Assembly: GCA_910588245.1 (NCBI GenBank)
Contig: CAJUQP010000026.1
Location: 1 to 48,713 of the forward strand
Reading direction: 5' to 3'
Length of the DNA: 48,713 nucleotides
Source of the DNA: an uncultured Muribaculaceae bacterium
GTDB lineage: Bacteria > Bacteroidota > Bacteroidia > Bacteroidales > Muribaculaceae
A program made the translations under genes and the position numbers. The first letter of the stretch is position 1, and each line of letters begins with the position of its first letter. Below the pieces are notes generated by a model that was not told the DNA's origin, searched no databases, and saw only the letters and a program-made list of their open reading frames with translations. This document shows positions 1 through 9,108 of the stretch, in pieces.

Positions 1-23
1 CAATGAGTTGCGGGATTTTACAG

Positions 24-104
24 TGCCCAGAACAGGACTCGAACCTGCACGCCTCTCAGCACTCGCACCTGAAACGAGCGCGTCTACCATTCCGCCACCT
101 GGGC
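24..104 (-). tRNA. tRNA-Leu (anticodon CAG)
   Basis: Read on the minus strand, the 81-nt sequence folds as a class II tRNA. It has a 7-bp acceptor stem starting GCCCAGG (the last pair is G-U), a TTCGAGTC T-loop region, an anticodon stem CTCGT/GCGAG around loop TTCAGGT, and a variable arm longer than in ordinary tRNAs, as expected for leucine. The loop places CAG at positions 34-36, so it reads CUG codons. The discriminator base is A. The 3' CCA is not encoded, so it must be added after transcription. Confidence 0.95.
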
Positions 105-450
105 TCGGTGTTGTCGGCTGTCGGTGTTGTCAGCGTTTCGACGTTGATTTGTCGTTGCTTTCGACAGGTGTGCCGTTTGTGGATGCAAAGTTATTTCTTT
201 TTTTTGGCTTCGCCAAATTTTTGACGCTGATTTTTTGTTTAGAGGATTGTTTTTAGGATTTTTTTGATGCATGTTGAAACTGTGCTCGTCTATGTTTGCA
301 GAAATAATATAACTTTTCCACGTCGTGGTTTTGAGATAGGCTCGCTTATGCTCGCGGGAGTAACAGGACTTTTCTACGTCCTGTTTTGGGGAGATATGTT
401 CGCGGAGGGGGCGGGAAGAGACCGGTGAGGGATGTCTCGGGGTGGAGGGG
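105..450. other. gene-free spacer with an imperfect direct repeat
   Basis: No gene is supported between the tRNA and rnhB. Two similar segments lie about 56 bp apart, at roughly 312-345 and 368-403. Each begins ACTTTTC, continues with ACGTC and a TTTTG tract, and ends GATA followed by TTCGC or CTCGC. The second also contains an 8-bp inverted repeat (AACAGGAC/GTCCTGTT, 362-385), which could act as a weak terminator for rnhB, although the T-run after it is poor. Confidence 0.5.
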
Positions 451-1035
451 TCAGGTCAGGCGGAAGGAGCGGCGGTGGAGGGGAGTGGGGCCGAGGGTGG
501 CGATGGCAGCGCGGTGGGCTTTGGTAGGGTAGCCTTTGTTCACTTCCCAGCCGTAGCCGGGGTATTGGATGGCCAGACGCTCCATGAGTTCGTCGCGGTG
601 GGTCTTGGCGAGGATGGAGGCGGCGGCTATCGACATGTAAGTGGCATCTCCTTTCACGACCGTAGTGTATGGTATTTCGCCGTAAGGACGGAAGCGGTTG
701 CCGTCCACAAGGATGTGCTGCGGACGGACTGTGAGTTTGTCGAGTGCGCGTTGCATGCCTGTGATTGAGGCCGCGAGGATGTTGATGCGGTCTATTTCCT
801 CGGCCTCGACCATCACTACTGCCCATGCCAGGGCGTTCTCCTCGATGTAGGGACGCAGTCGCGCACGTTTCTTCTCAGTAAGTTTCTTGCTGTCGTTGAG
901 TTCGGGACATTCGAAATCGGGAGGAAGTATTACTGCGGCGCAACTCACGGGGCCGCATAGGCATCCTCTGCCCGCCTCGTCGCATCCTGCCTCCAGGATG
1001 CCGGGGCGCATATATCGTAGAAGCGGTGTGTTCAT
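451..1035 (-). CDS. rnhB: ribonuclease HII
   Basis: This 194-residue protein cleaves the RNA strand of RNA/DNA hybrids and removes single ribonucleotides left in DNA. The family signature DEAGRG is at residues 19-24, with the first catalytic Asp-Glu pair at D19/E20. Later conserved blocks include NDSKKLTEKKR, LVDGNRF and the metal-site stretch KGDATYMSIAAASILAK. The open frame runs 65 codons further upstream, but that part has no family similarity and overlaps the prenyl synthase gene, so the ATG at 1033-1035 is taken as the start. It lies 47 bp downstream of the prenyl synthase gene on the same strand and is probably co-transcribed with it. The length is normal for the family. Confidence 0.95.
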   Translation of the reverse strand: MNTPLLRYMRPGILEAGCDEAGRGCLCGPVSCAAVILPPDFECPELNDSKKLTEKKRARLRPYIEENALAWAVVMVEAEEIDRINILAASITGMQRALDKLTVRPQHILVDGNRFRPYGEIPYTTVVKGDATYMSIAAASILAKTHRDELMERLAIQYPGYGWEVNKGYPTKAHRAAIATLGPTPLHRRSFRLT

Positions 1036-1082
1036 GATAGGTAAGAGTGTCGATGTCAAAGACAGGCGCCGGGAGAATCCGC

Positions 1083-2063
1083 TCAGATATCCCTCGATAT
1101 TATATAGGAGAAGATATCGCGGAAGGTCTGGCGCCAACGGCTGTCGGGATACGTGTCGAGCACCTTGTCGGCCTCCTTCTGCATCTCGCGCATGCGCCGG
1201 TAGGCATATTCTATGCCGCCATTCTCGCAAGCGAAGCGGAGAAGCCGCGCGATATCATCCGATGAAAGATCGCCTCTGCGAAGAAGAGCCTTCATCCTTT
1301 CCGCCTCCTCAGCCGGGGCATGCCCGAGGGCATAGAGCAGCGGCAGGGTCACTTTCCCCTCGTGGAGGTCGTTGCCCGTGGGTTTGCCGATACGGGTGTT
1401 GTCGGAATAGTCGAATATGTCGTCCTTGATCTGGAAACAGAGTCCGAAGAGCTCCGCGAAACGGATCAGCGGTGCATACTGGCTCTCGGTGGCTCCGGCC
1501 GCCTCCGCTCCCATCTTCACGCAGTTCATGAAGAGCGAGGCGGTCTTCTTGCGTATCATCGAGATGTAGCTCTCCTCGTCGAAGTGATGGTCGCGGGCAT
1601 TACAGATCTGGTCGATCTCCCCGATCGAGAGCTCTTTGCCGAGATCGGAGAGCGAGGCGATGATCGCTATATTGCCGGTCCTGATTCCCGCGGCGAGCGC
1701 GTTCGACACGAAATAGTCGCCCACAAGCACCGCGATATGGTTGCCCCATTCCTGATTGATGGTCGCCCTGCCGCGGCGCAAGGGGGTCTCGTCGACCACG
1801 TCGTCATGGATCAGCGACGCATTGTGGAGCATCTCAAGAGCAGCTCCCGCATGAAGCACGTGCTCATTGACGCCTCCGAAGAGCCCGGCGCTGACAATCA
1901 CCATGATAGGCCTTATCTGCTTCCCTTTTGTCTCAAGATACGAAGTCACCACCCGGTTCATCAGCGCGTTAGGTGTATAAAGCGAGCGACGGATGATGTC
2001 GTTCATCTCCGTCAGCTCCTTCTGAAGCGTTTTCTGTATTACGGTGAGCTGGTCCATATTCAA
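1083..2063 (-). CDS. polyprenyl diphosphate synthase (octaprenyl-type)
   Basis: This 326-residue all-helical trans-prenyltransferase extends allylic diphosphates with isopentenyl diphosphate, most likely to make the menaquinone side chain. The two Mg-binding aspartate motifs are present: DDVVDE at 87-92 and DDIFDYSD at about 214-221. The substrate-binding GKQIRP lies near 47-52, and a GKPTGNDLHEGKVTLPLL block follows the second motif. Small residues just before the first motif fit a long-chain product, but the exact chain length cannot be read from the sequence. It is the first gene of a likely two-gene operon with rnhB, read from a promoter at 2072-2100. Confidence 0.92.
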   Translation of the reverse strand: MNMDQLTVIQKTLQKELTEMNDIIRRSLYTPNALMNRVVTSYLETKGKQIRPIMVIVSAGLFGGVNEHVLHAGAALEMLHNASLIHDDVVDETPLRRGRATINQEWGNHIAVLVGDYFVSNALAAGIRTGNIAIIASLSDLGKELSIGEIDQICNARDHHFDEESYISMIRKKTASLFMNCVKMGAEAAGATESQYAPLIRFAELFGLCFQIKDDIFDYSDNTRIGKPTGNDLHEGKVTLPLLYALGHAPAEEAERMKALLRRGDLSSDDIARLLRFACENGGIEYAYRRMREMQKEADKVLDTYPDSRWRQTFRDIFSYIISRDI

Positions 2064-2071
2064 ATTCAGTG

Positions 2072-2100
2072 CAAATTTAATAAATTCTGTTCATCTGCAA
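2072..2100 (-). promoter_or_regulatory. Bacteroidetes-type promoter for the prenyl synthase-rnhB operon
   Basis: Read on the minus strand, TAAATTTG (2072-2079) matches the Bacteroidetes -7 consensus TAnnTTTG. A TTG at 2098-2100 is 18 bp upstream, about where the -33 element is expected. It sits directly before the start codon at 2063, implying a very short leader. The intergenic space is shared with polA on the other strand, whose own near-match is TAATTTAG at 2123-2130. Confidence 0.5.
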
Positions 2101-2147
2101 CCTCTATTCACGATTAAATTGTTAATTTAGCAGAAAATTTTAACCAT

Positions 2148-4910
2148 ATGACTGAAAAACGCCTGTTCCTTCTGGATGCTTTCGCACTGATTTTCCGTGC
2201 CTACTACGCTCTTATCAAGATGCCCCGCCTGACGCAGGGCGGATTCAACACCTCTGCCATATTCGGCTTCGTCAACACTCTCGAGGAGGTGATCCGCAAG
2301 GAGCGCCCCACGCATATGGCCGTGTGTTTTGATCCTCAGGGCCCCACGTTCAGGAGCGAGGCCGACGCCGCCTACAAGGCCGAAAGGGCCTCCATGCCGG
2401 AAGACATACGTCTCTCAGTGCCTATCATAAAGGAGATAATAAAGGCATACAACATACCGATACTGGAGGCTGAGGGCTTTGAGGCCGACGATGTGATCGG
2501 CACCATGGCGAAGCGCGCCGAGAAGGAGGGCTTCACTACCTACATGATGACCCCCGACAAGGATTTCGGACAGCTTGTCAGTCCCGACGTGCTCCAGTAT
2601 AAACCCTCATACCGCGGCCAGGACTTCGAACTGCGCGGCGAGGAGGAGGTATGCGCGCGCTATGGTCTGGAGCGCACCTCGCAGGTGATCGACCTGCTGG
2701 CCCTTATGGGCGACAAGATCGACAATATCCCCGGCTGTCCCGGAGTGGGGGAGAAGACGGCTGTGAAGCTCATCCAGGACTTCGGCAGTGTGGAGAATCT
2801 CCTGGCCAACACCGACGGGCTCAAGGGAGCGCTGAAGAAGAAGATAGAGGAGAACGCGCAGCAGATACGCGACTCATATTTCCTGGCCACGATCCGCACC
2901 GACGTGCCTATTGACGCCGATCCGGACGACCTCGTAAGGAAGCCGGAAGATAAGGAGAAGCTGTTTGCCATATTCAAGGAGCTGGAGTTCAAATCGCTCA
3001 GCGACCGTGTGGCACGCCGTATCGATTCCGACACGCGCCCGGCGGCGCCGGCTTTCCCCACGTCGCTTTTCGACATGCCGGAAGAGAGCCCGGCCAATGC
3101 CGCGGCCCTCGAGATAAAGACGGCACAGACAGACCCTATCGACTGGAAGACCGTTGACTCGGAAAAGACACGCGAAGAGATGTCGCGCAGTCTGTCGGAG
3201 GCAAAGGTGTGCGGAATATGCTTCGTGGCGGAAGGGGAGAACGATATGGACGCCCGGATCCTGGGCGTGGGCGTGGCTGCCGGTGATTCGGAGGCTTATT
3301 ATGTCCCTGCAGGAAATGCGGATGCCATCGGCACGGTGCTCGACACACTCGCACGTCCCGACCTGCTGAAGGTCACGGCGCAGGCCAAGCGCGACTATGT
3401 GCTCGCCCACCGTCTGCGCACAGATGCCGCCCCATCGCTTGTCAACTATTACGATATCGCCGTGGCCCATTACCTCCTGCAGCCTGAGATGCGTCATTCA
3501 GTCGACACCCTCGCCTCAATCTATCTTGGCTACTCCTGCCGACAGGCTCCGGTGCTCACTGCCAAGCGCGGCGCTAAGACGCCTGCGGCCACAGAGTCTG
3601 AGATTGCCGAATGGGCCTGTGAGCAGGCTGCGGTAGTGGTGCGCCTGCGGGAGCCCCTGCAGAAAGAGATCGTCTCCGAAGGGATGGAGAGGCTCCTTGC
3701 GGATGTCGAGTTCCCTCTCTCCACGGTTCTGGCCGAGATGGAGATGACGGGAGTGCGTATAGATGTGGAGGCACTAAATGATGCCGCCGCAGATCTCGAA
3801 GGACGCCTCTCGGGAATCGAGAATGATATATATGAACTTGCGGGAGAGACATTCAATGTAGGTTCGCCGGCAAAGGTCGGGGAGATACTTTTCGACAAGC
3901 TACAGCTCGACCCGAAGGCCAAGAAGACGAAGACCGGCCAATACTCCACAAGCGAGGACATCCTCGAGAAGGTCGCACATAAGAATCCTATTGTCGGAAA
4001 GATATTGGAGTATAGACAATTGAAAAAGTTATTGACAACTTATCTTACGGCCTTGCCGGCATGTATCAACCCGTCGACAGGGAAGGTGCATACCGTCTAC
4101 AATCAGACTGTCACTGCCACGGGACGCATCTCCTCCTCCGCGCCCAACCTTCAGAACATACCCGTCAGGGAGGAGCAGGGACGTGAGATACGTCGTGCCT
4201 TCATCGCCGACGAAGGTCACCTGTTCCTTTCCGCCGACTATTCGCAGATCGAGCTGAGGCTGGTGGCCGACTTCGCCGCCGACCAGACGATGCTCGACGC
4301 CTTCGCCAACGGCGACGATATACATGCCATAACCGCCGCCAAGATCTACCACAAGAATCTCGATGAGGTTACCGCCGATGAGCGGCGTCATGCGAAGACT
4401 GCCAATTTCGGCATACTCTACGGTATATCAGCCTTCGGCCTGTCGTCACGCCTCGGGATACCACGCACGGACGCCAAGGAACTTATCGATAATTATTTCG
4501 CCACTTTCCCCACTATCCAGAAATACATGAGTGACTCTGTGGAGAACGCGCGTGAGCACGGATATGTATCGACGAAGATGGGACGCAAACGGCGCCTGCC
4601 CGACATCAACAGCAAGAATCCTGTGGTGAGGGGTTATGCCGAGCGCAATGCCATCAACGCCCCCATCCAGGGAGCGGCCGCCGATATCATAAAGGTGGCC
4701 ATGGTCGAAATATTCCGCGAGATGAGGGAGAAAGGGTTGAAGTCGAGGATGATCATGCAGGTGCACGATGAGTTGAACTTCGATGTCGTGCCTGAGGAGC
4801 TTCCGGTAGTGCAGGAGATTGTGGGACGCTGCATGGAGGGCGCTTACAGCGGCCGTGTGAGACTTACGGCATCGAGCGGAGTGGCCGACAACTGGCTCGA
4901 CGCACATTAA
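2148..4910 (+). CDS. polA: DNA polymerase I (proofreading domain apparently inactive)
   Basis: This 920-residue polymerase works in Okazaki fragment processing and repair. Residues 1 to about 300 form the 5'-3' exonuclease/flap domain (EAEGFEADDVIG, LMGDKIDNIPGCPGVGEKTA). Residues from about 330 to 520 match the 3'-5' exonuclease fold, and 540-920 is the polymerase with motif A (DYSQIELR), motif B (RRHAKTANFGILYG) and motif C (QVHDELNFD), all intact. By hand alignment to E. coli Pol I, the proofreading residue D355 is V360, Y497 is W489 and D501 is Q493; E357 (E362) and D424 (D416) remain. The enzyme therefore probably lacks proofreading, as in Taq and Bacillus Pol I. Its stop overlaps the convergent HTCS gene by 4 bp. 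Confidence 0.95.
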   Translation: MTEKRLFLLDAFALIFRAYYALIKMPRLTQGGFNTSAIFGFVNTLEEVIRKERPTHMAVCFDPQGPTFRSEADAAYKAERASMPEDIRLSVPIIKEIIKAYNIPILEAEGFEADDVIGTMAKRAEKEGFTTYMMTPDKDFGQLVSPDVLQYKPSYRGQDFELRGEEEVCARYGLERTSQVIDLLALMGDKIDNIPGCPGVGEKTAVKLIQDFGSVENLLANTDGLKGALKKKIEENAQQIRDSYFLATIRTDVPIDADPDDLVRKPEDKEKLFAIFKELEFKSLSDRVARRIDSDTRPAAPAFPTSLFDMPEESPANAAALEIKTAQTDPIDWKTVDSEKTREEMSRSLSEAKVCGICFVAEGENDMDARILGVGVAAGDSEAYYVPAGNADAIGTVLDTLARPDLLKVTAQAKRDYVLAHRLRTDAAPSLVNYYDIAVAHYLLQPEMRHSVDTLASIYLGYSCRQAPVLTAKRGAKTPAATESEIAEWACEQAAVVVRLREPLQKEIVSEGMERLLADVEFPLSTVLAEMEMTGVRIDVEALNDAAADLEGRLSGIENDIYELAGETFNVGSPAKVGEILFDKLQLDPKAKKTKTGQYSTSEDILEKVAHKNPIVGKILEYRQLKKLLTTYLTALPACINPSTGKVHTVYNQTVTATGRISSSAPNLQNIPVREEQGREIRRAFIADEGHLFLSADYSQIELRLVADFAADQTMLDAFANGDDIHAITAAKIYHKNLDEVTADERRHAKTANFGILYGISAFGLSSRLGIPRTDAKELIDNYFATFPTIQKYMSDSVENAREHGYVSTKMGRKRRLPDINSKNPVVRGYAERNAINAPIQGAAADIIKVAMVEIFREMREKGLKSRMIMQVHDELNFDVVPEELPVVQEIVGRCMEGAYSGRVRLTASSGVADNWLDAH

Positions 4911-7900
4911 CGCGCGGGAGAAGCCTTGTATTCCGCAGGGCTCACACCGAACTGTTCCTGGAAATATTTCGCGAAATGCGACCGCGACACGAATCCCACG
5001 CGGTAGCATGCCTCGCTGATGCGGCAGTCTTCCTCCGATAGAAGCCGCGCCGCCTCATTGAGCTTTATGCGCTTCACCAATGCATTGGGAGTCATGCCTG
5101 CCACTGCCTTAAGTTTGGTGAAGAGTCCTGTGCGCGATATGCCGATCTCCTGCGCGAGCAGGTCTACGTTGAAGTCCTCCTCAGAAATGTGTTCCATGAC
5201 TATTCTCTCGATCTTGGCAAGGAGTTCATTGTCCATTTTTGAGTCAGGCACAAGGTCGCGGACAGGTATCTGCGGATTTTTCCCGAAATCGAGCCGCAGT
5301 TGCCGGCGTATCTTAAGGATGCCTTTCACCTGCGCCTTGAGCACATCTGACGAGAACGGCTTGCTGACATAAAGGTCAGCTCCGTTCTCGAAGCCTTCTA
5401 TATAGTCGTCCGACTCCACCCTTGCAGTGAGGAGCACTACCGGTATGTGGCTCGTGGAGAGGGAGGTTTTTATGCGTCTGCAGAGTTCCATACCGTCCAT
5501 CTCCGGCATCATGACGTCGCTAAGCACTATATCATATGGTGCCGCGGCAAGCATTCCCAGAGCCTGGCGCCCATTGGATGCGCACCCGACCTCATATATT
5601 CCTGAGAAAAGATTCCTCAGGAATGCGAGAAGATCGTCGTTGTCTTCCACGATAAGCAGGCGCTCTTTATCCGGACCGTCGCTCTGATTGCCGGCTTCCG
5701 GCGTCAGACCGGGTTCTGCGGAAACTTTCTCCTCAGCCACAGTGACCCTCTCTTCAGTCATGGGGAGCGACACTGAGAAGGAGGAGCCTTTCCCAACCGA
5801 ACTTTCCAGACGAAGGGTGCCATGCATGAGCTCCACGTATTTCTTGACAAGGAGCAGTCCGATGCCTGTGCCGATATTGTCCTGAGGCTGAGATCCGGCA
5901 ACCTGATAGAAGGGGGCGAAGATCTTTTCCCGTTCCTCTTCGGGTATGCCCCTGCCATTGTCTCTGACTGTTATGCACCATGCTCCGGCATCATCGTCAC
6001 AGATCTCTATCCATATGTGGGAAGAGGTGAATTTCAGTGCGTTGGAAAGAAGGTTCTCAATCACATGTCTCAGCGCCTCGTCATCGGCCATGGCCATGCA
6101 TAAGCCCTCCGGCACCTTGAGATCCAGGCCGATACCTTTAGCCTCAGCCATGGGGAGAATATTCCTGTATGTCTCCACTGCCAGCTGCCTTACATCCACC
6201 GGATGGAGATTTATATCCATGCGTCCTGACTCGATCTTGCGGAAATCCATGAGCTTGTTGACAATGTCGAGCAACCTGCGGCCATTGCGGGCAATGACGT
6301 TGAGTGTGGGAAGCTCCTCGCTGACGAGCCTTTTTGATTTCATCACCGTCTCCAGGGGAGTCAGTATGAGGGTGAGAGGAGTCCGTATCTCATGCACCAT
6401 ATGGGTGAAAAATACGATCTTGCTCTGGTATAATTCTTTGTCTTTCCGGGCTTCCATTGTCTGGAGCTCAAGTTTCTGCTTACGTTTAAGCCGTAGGAAC
6501 AGTGCGTATACGCCGAATATGAATGTCAGGGCATAGACCACCATCATAGGGAGGGAGAGCCACCAGGGCGGTAGCACTTTTATCGGGAACGACAGAGAGT
6601 CGTCGTTCCATCCTCCGGCACCGTCCGACGCTTTTACCCTGAACCGGTAGTCGCCCGGAGGAAGATTGGTGTAGCTCACCCTTCCGTCGGCAGGGCCCTC
6701 GTTCCAGTCGGGGTCGAATCCCTCAAGTTTATAGAGGAACCTGTTTTGCGCGGGATTGACATAGCTCGGAATCACCACTGAGATACTGAAGATGGAGTAA
6801 TGGTGGCTCAGTGTCAGTCTGTCGGAATAAGCGAGGGAGCACGTCAGCGGAGAGTCATCGGCATCTACGGCGGCCCGGCGGTTGAACAATGTGAGGTCGG
6901 TGATGATGACATCCGGATCTTTCGACGTGAAGTCGAAATCCGATGGTTCGAACTCATTAAACCCGTTGATTCCCCCGATAAGGATAGAGCCGTCGTCGAG
7001 ACAGATACCGGAATTGGGCATGAAGAGATTGTCTTGAAGCCCTGACAGTTTATTGAATGTCTGGATTTTCCCCGAGTCGGGAGAGTAGCAGTAGAGGCCA
7101 TTGGGGGCAGTGATCCAGAGGCGGTCGTCGACGGGTATGATTTTGTTCACCACTCTTAATGATTGAGGAAGCGGTTCGCGGATGAAGCATTTCTTTTCGG
7201 GCTCGAAGCGGAAGAGCCCCCAGCCATCGGTGCCGACCCATATCCGTCCGGAATTGTCTTCGGCTCCTGTCACAACGTTGCTGACCGTGAATCCGGGAGA
7301 TGGGAGATCTTTATTGTCGGAGATTAGAAATTGTTCCCAGACATTTTTATCAGGATCAAGGCGATACAGTCCCTGATCAAGAGAACATGCATACACGAAC
7401 CCCGCCTGATCTTCGAAAATGTGTTCCACATCCGCATGGTTCACCTCAAACACTCTCTCGAAATCATCGGTCTCCGGGCGGTATCTGTTGAGTCCGCGGG
7501 TGGTGCCGATCCATATCGCGCCACGGCTGTCTTTAAAAATTGCGTAGATGCTCGACGAATATAGGGTGTTGGGGTGTTGTCCCCCTTTATGGTTTCTGAA
7601 AGTGCCGGTCTTCAGGTCATATATGTCGAGACCTCCCATATACATCCCGATAAAAAGTTTGTCGCCGTCCTGAAGGAGCGCGTGAGTGTTGAAATAGGTT
7701 TGTCCGGGAGTCAGATGGTTGCCGAAAGTTTTGAAAGAATTGTCTTTACGATCCCATCGGAAAAAGCCGGCGTCATCCGATCCTATCCATACATCGCCAT
7801 TGTCGGCCTTTGCGAATACGGAGATTATCCTGGCGGGGAGTCCTGAATTGCCGGAGAAATAATGGTTGAAGAGCCGGGAAGAGGGGGGAATGTAGTTGGC

Positions 7901-8863
7901 TCCTCCGAAGAAAGTGCCTATCCATAGACCATTTTCCCTGTCGATGAAAAGAGAGTGAAGATAATTGTCATTGAGGTTGTCGGGAAGAGTGTGGCTGGCC
8001 TTGATGTTTGTGGTTTCTCCTGTGGCTGTGTTGTAGGTTGTGAGACCCTCGTCGGAGGCCAGAATAAGTATGCCGGGATCGTGTTCCACGATTTGCCTTA
8101 TCTGGAGCACGTTGTTGCCGGAAGGGGATATGTGGGTTTCCCATACTCCTGAGTTTCTGTCAAAACTGCATAGCCCGGTTGTTGTACCCACCCATAGATT
8201 ATGAGCCTTGTCTTCGAATATAGACTTTGTGTTCTTGGGAGATGACGCGATCGGCATGAATAGATTGTGCTTCTTGTCGAATCTGCTGAGACCCTCTTCC
8301 GGGCTTACCGCCCAGATTGTTCCGCCGGAGTCTTCCTCGAGATCATGTATGATGTCGGAGTTTATGCGGCCGATAGCGGCATAGTGATCCGTGTGTCCTG
8401 TCTTGGGATCATGCCGGAATACTCCTTGTGCTGTGGTTGCTATCCAGGCGGTTCCGTCTTTAGCGAAAAGGATGTCGCTGACCGATGATTTGATCCTTAC
8501 GTCATCATTGTAGAATGGGGAGGGCTCTATGAATTTCTCTTTTCTCAGGTCGAAGATGGAGAGCCCCTTGTCGCTTCCCACCCATATTTGCTTGTCGTGG
8601 TTTTCCGCCATGCAGTATATCACCTGCCCGAGCGACGGCATGGATGGATCACGCCATACTGTGATGTTCCTGCCGTCGTAGCAATGCAGTCCGTCATTGG
8701 TGCCGAACCACATGCGGCCCAGATCGTCCTGGATTATGCTGTAGATTGTGTTAGACGACAGACCATCGTCAATGGTGATATGACGCACATTTCTATTATG
8801 CGCCCACATGGCGCAACAGGAGCAAACGGATATAAGTATTGATAACGTCAGACGGTTAATCAT
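4907..8863 (-). CDS. hybrid two-component system regulator (HTCS) of the PUL
   Basis: This 1318-residue one-protein signalling system controls glycan use in Bacteroidales. After an N-terminal signal/anchor come about 14 propeller repeats with WxG(T/S)xxGL signatures (MWFGTNDGL, IWVGSDKGL, LWVGTTTGL), which form the periplasmic ligand sensor. A Y_Y_Y domain follows, then a membrane helix near residue 760-785. Inside the cell are a histidine kinase (phospho-accepting His in HEIRTPLT, about residue 823), an ATPase domain (NLLSNALKFT, DNGRGIP, GTGIGLLLVK), a receiver (DVMMPEMDG, phospho-Asp about 1117) and a C-terminal AraC-type HTH. It lies downstream of the GH36 gene, separated by a terminator, and has its own promoter, so it probably activates the adjacent SusCD operon when it binds an oligosaccharide breakdown product. 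Confidence 0.95.
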   Translation of the reverse strand: MINRLTLSILISVCSCCAMWAHNRNVRHITIDDGLSSNTIYSIIQDDLGRMWFGTNDGLHCYDGRNITVWRDPSMPSLGQVIYCMAENHDKQIWVGSDKGLSIFDLRKEKFIEPSPFYNDDVRIKSSVSDILFAKDGTAWIATTAQGVFRHDPKTGHTDHYAAIGRINSDIIHDLEEDSGGTIWAVSPEEGLSRFDKKHNLFMPIASSPKNTKSIFEDKAHNLWVGTTTGLCSFDRNSGVWETHISPSGNNVLQIRQIVEHDPGILILASDEGLTTYNTATGETTNIKASHTLPDNLNDNYLHSLFIDRENGLWIGTFFGGANYIPPSSRLFNHYFSGNSGLPARIISVFAKADNGDVWIGSDDAGFFRWDRKDNSFKTFGNHLTPGQTYFNTHALLQDGDKLFIGMYMGGLDIYDLKTGTFRNHKGGQHPNTLYSSSIYAIFKDSRGAIWIGTTRGLNRYRPETDDFERVFEVNHADVEHIFEDQAGFVYACSLDQGLYRLDPDKNVWEQFLISDNKDLPSPGFTVSNVVTGAEDNSGRIWVGTDGWGLFRFEPEKKCFIREPLPQSLRVVNKIIPVDDRLWITAPNGLYCYSPDSGKIQTFNKLSGLQDNLFMPNSGICLDDGSILIGGINGFNEFEPSDFDFTSKDPDVIITDLTLFNRRAAVDADDSPLTCSLAYSDRLTLSHHYSIFSISVVIPSYVNPAQNRFLYKLEGFDPDWNEGPADGRVSYTNLPPGDYRFRVKASDGAGGWNDDSLSFPIKVLPPWWLSLPMMVVYALTFIFGVYALFLRLKRKQKLELQTMEARKDKELYQSKIVFFTHMVHEIRTPLTLILTPLETVMKSKRLVSEELPTLNVIARNGRRLLDIVNKLMDFRKIESGRMDINLHPVDVRQLAVETYRNILPMAEAKGIGLDLKVPEGLCMAMADDEALRHVIENLLSNALKFTSSHIWIEICDDDAGAWCITVRDNGRGIPEEEREKIFAPFYQVAGSQPQDNIGTGIGLLLVKKYVELMHGTLRLESSVGKGSSFSVSLPMTEERVTVAEEKVSAEPGLTPEAGNQSDGPDKERLLIVEDNDDLLAFLRNLFSGIYEVGCASNGRQALGMLAAAPYDIVLSDVMMPEMDGMELCRRIKTSLSTSHIPVVLLTARVESDDYIEGFENGADLYVSKPFSSDVLKAQVKGILKIRRQLRLDFGKNPQIPVRDLVPDSKMDNELLAKIERIVMEHISEEDFNVDLLAQEIGISRTGLFTKLKAVAGMTPNALVKRIKLNEAARLLSEEDCRISEACYRVGFVSRSHFAKYFQEQFGVSPAEYKASPAR

Positions 8864-8916
8864 GATCGTAGCTTACAGTCGGTTCTATGAATGGAGATCG
8901 TTTTCCTATGGTAGGG

Positions 8917-8947
8917 CAAAGTTAATACATTTTTCAAGCTTTTGCAA
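8917..8947 (-). promoter_or_regulatory. promoter of the HTCS gene
   Basis: On the minus strand, TAACTTTG (8917-8924) is an exact match to the TAnnTTTG -7 box, with TTG at 8945-8947, 20 bp upstream. The box is about 54 bp before the HTCS start codon. A well-formed -33/-7 pair fits low constitutive expression of a sensor, unlike the GH97 promoter, which lacks a -33 element. Confidence 0.6.
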
Positions 8948-9047
8948 GACAGTGATTGTGAATCTGCGGAAAACTGTGTAAATTATCTGATTTCCATTTG
9001 CTTGCCTGACATGATATGATGTCCGCGGATTCTTGTCAATAAATATA

Positions 9048-9101
9048 GGGCTGCCCATAAAGGATGAATGTCGTCAGACATCAGCCATCTATGGGCAGCC
9101 C
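9048..9101 (-). terminator. long hairpin ending the PUL enzyme operon
   Basis: GGGCTGCCCATA (9048-9059) and TATGGGCAGCCC (9090-9101) are a perfect 12-bp inverted repeat. The loop contains smaller stems (GATG/CATC and TGTC/GACA). It begins 8 bp after the GH36 stop. The following minus-strand sequence, TATATTTATTG, is T-rich but interrupted, so this is either a modest terminator or a 3'-end-protecting stem that separates the enzyme operon from the HTCS gene. Confidence 0.6.
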
Positions 9102-9108
9102 ATTCTTC

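Noticed and set aside
374..826. Proline/arginine-rich open frame opposite rnhB
   Set aside because: It is the reverse-side shadow of rnhB with no family similarity and an unlikely composition.
451..1230. 259-codon version of rnhB
   Set aside because: The first 65 codons have no RNase HII similarity and overlap the prenyl synthase gene; the ATG at 1035 fits the family.
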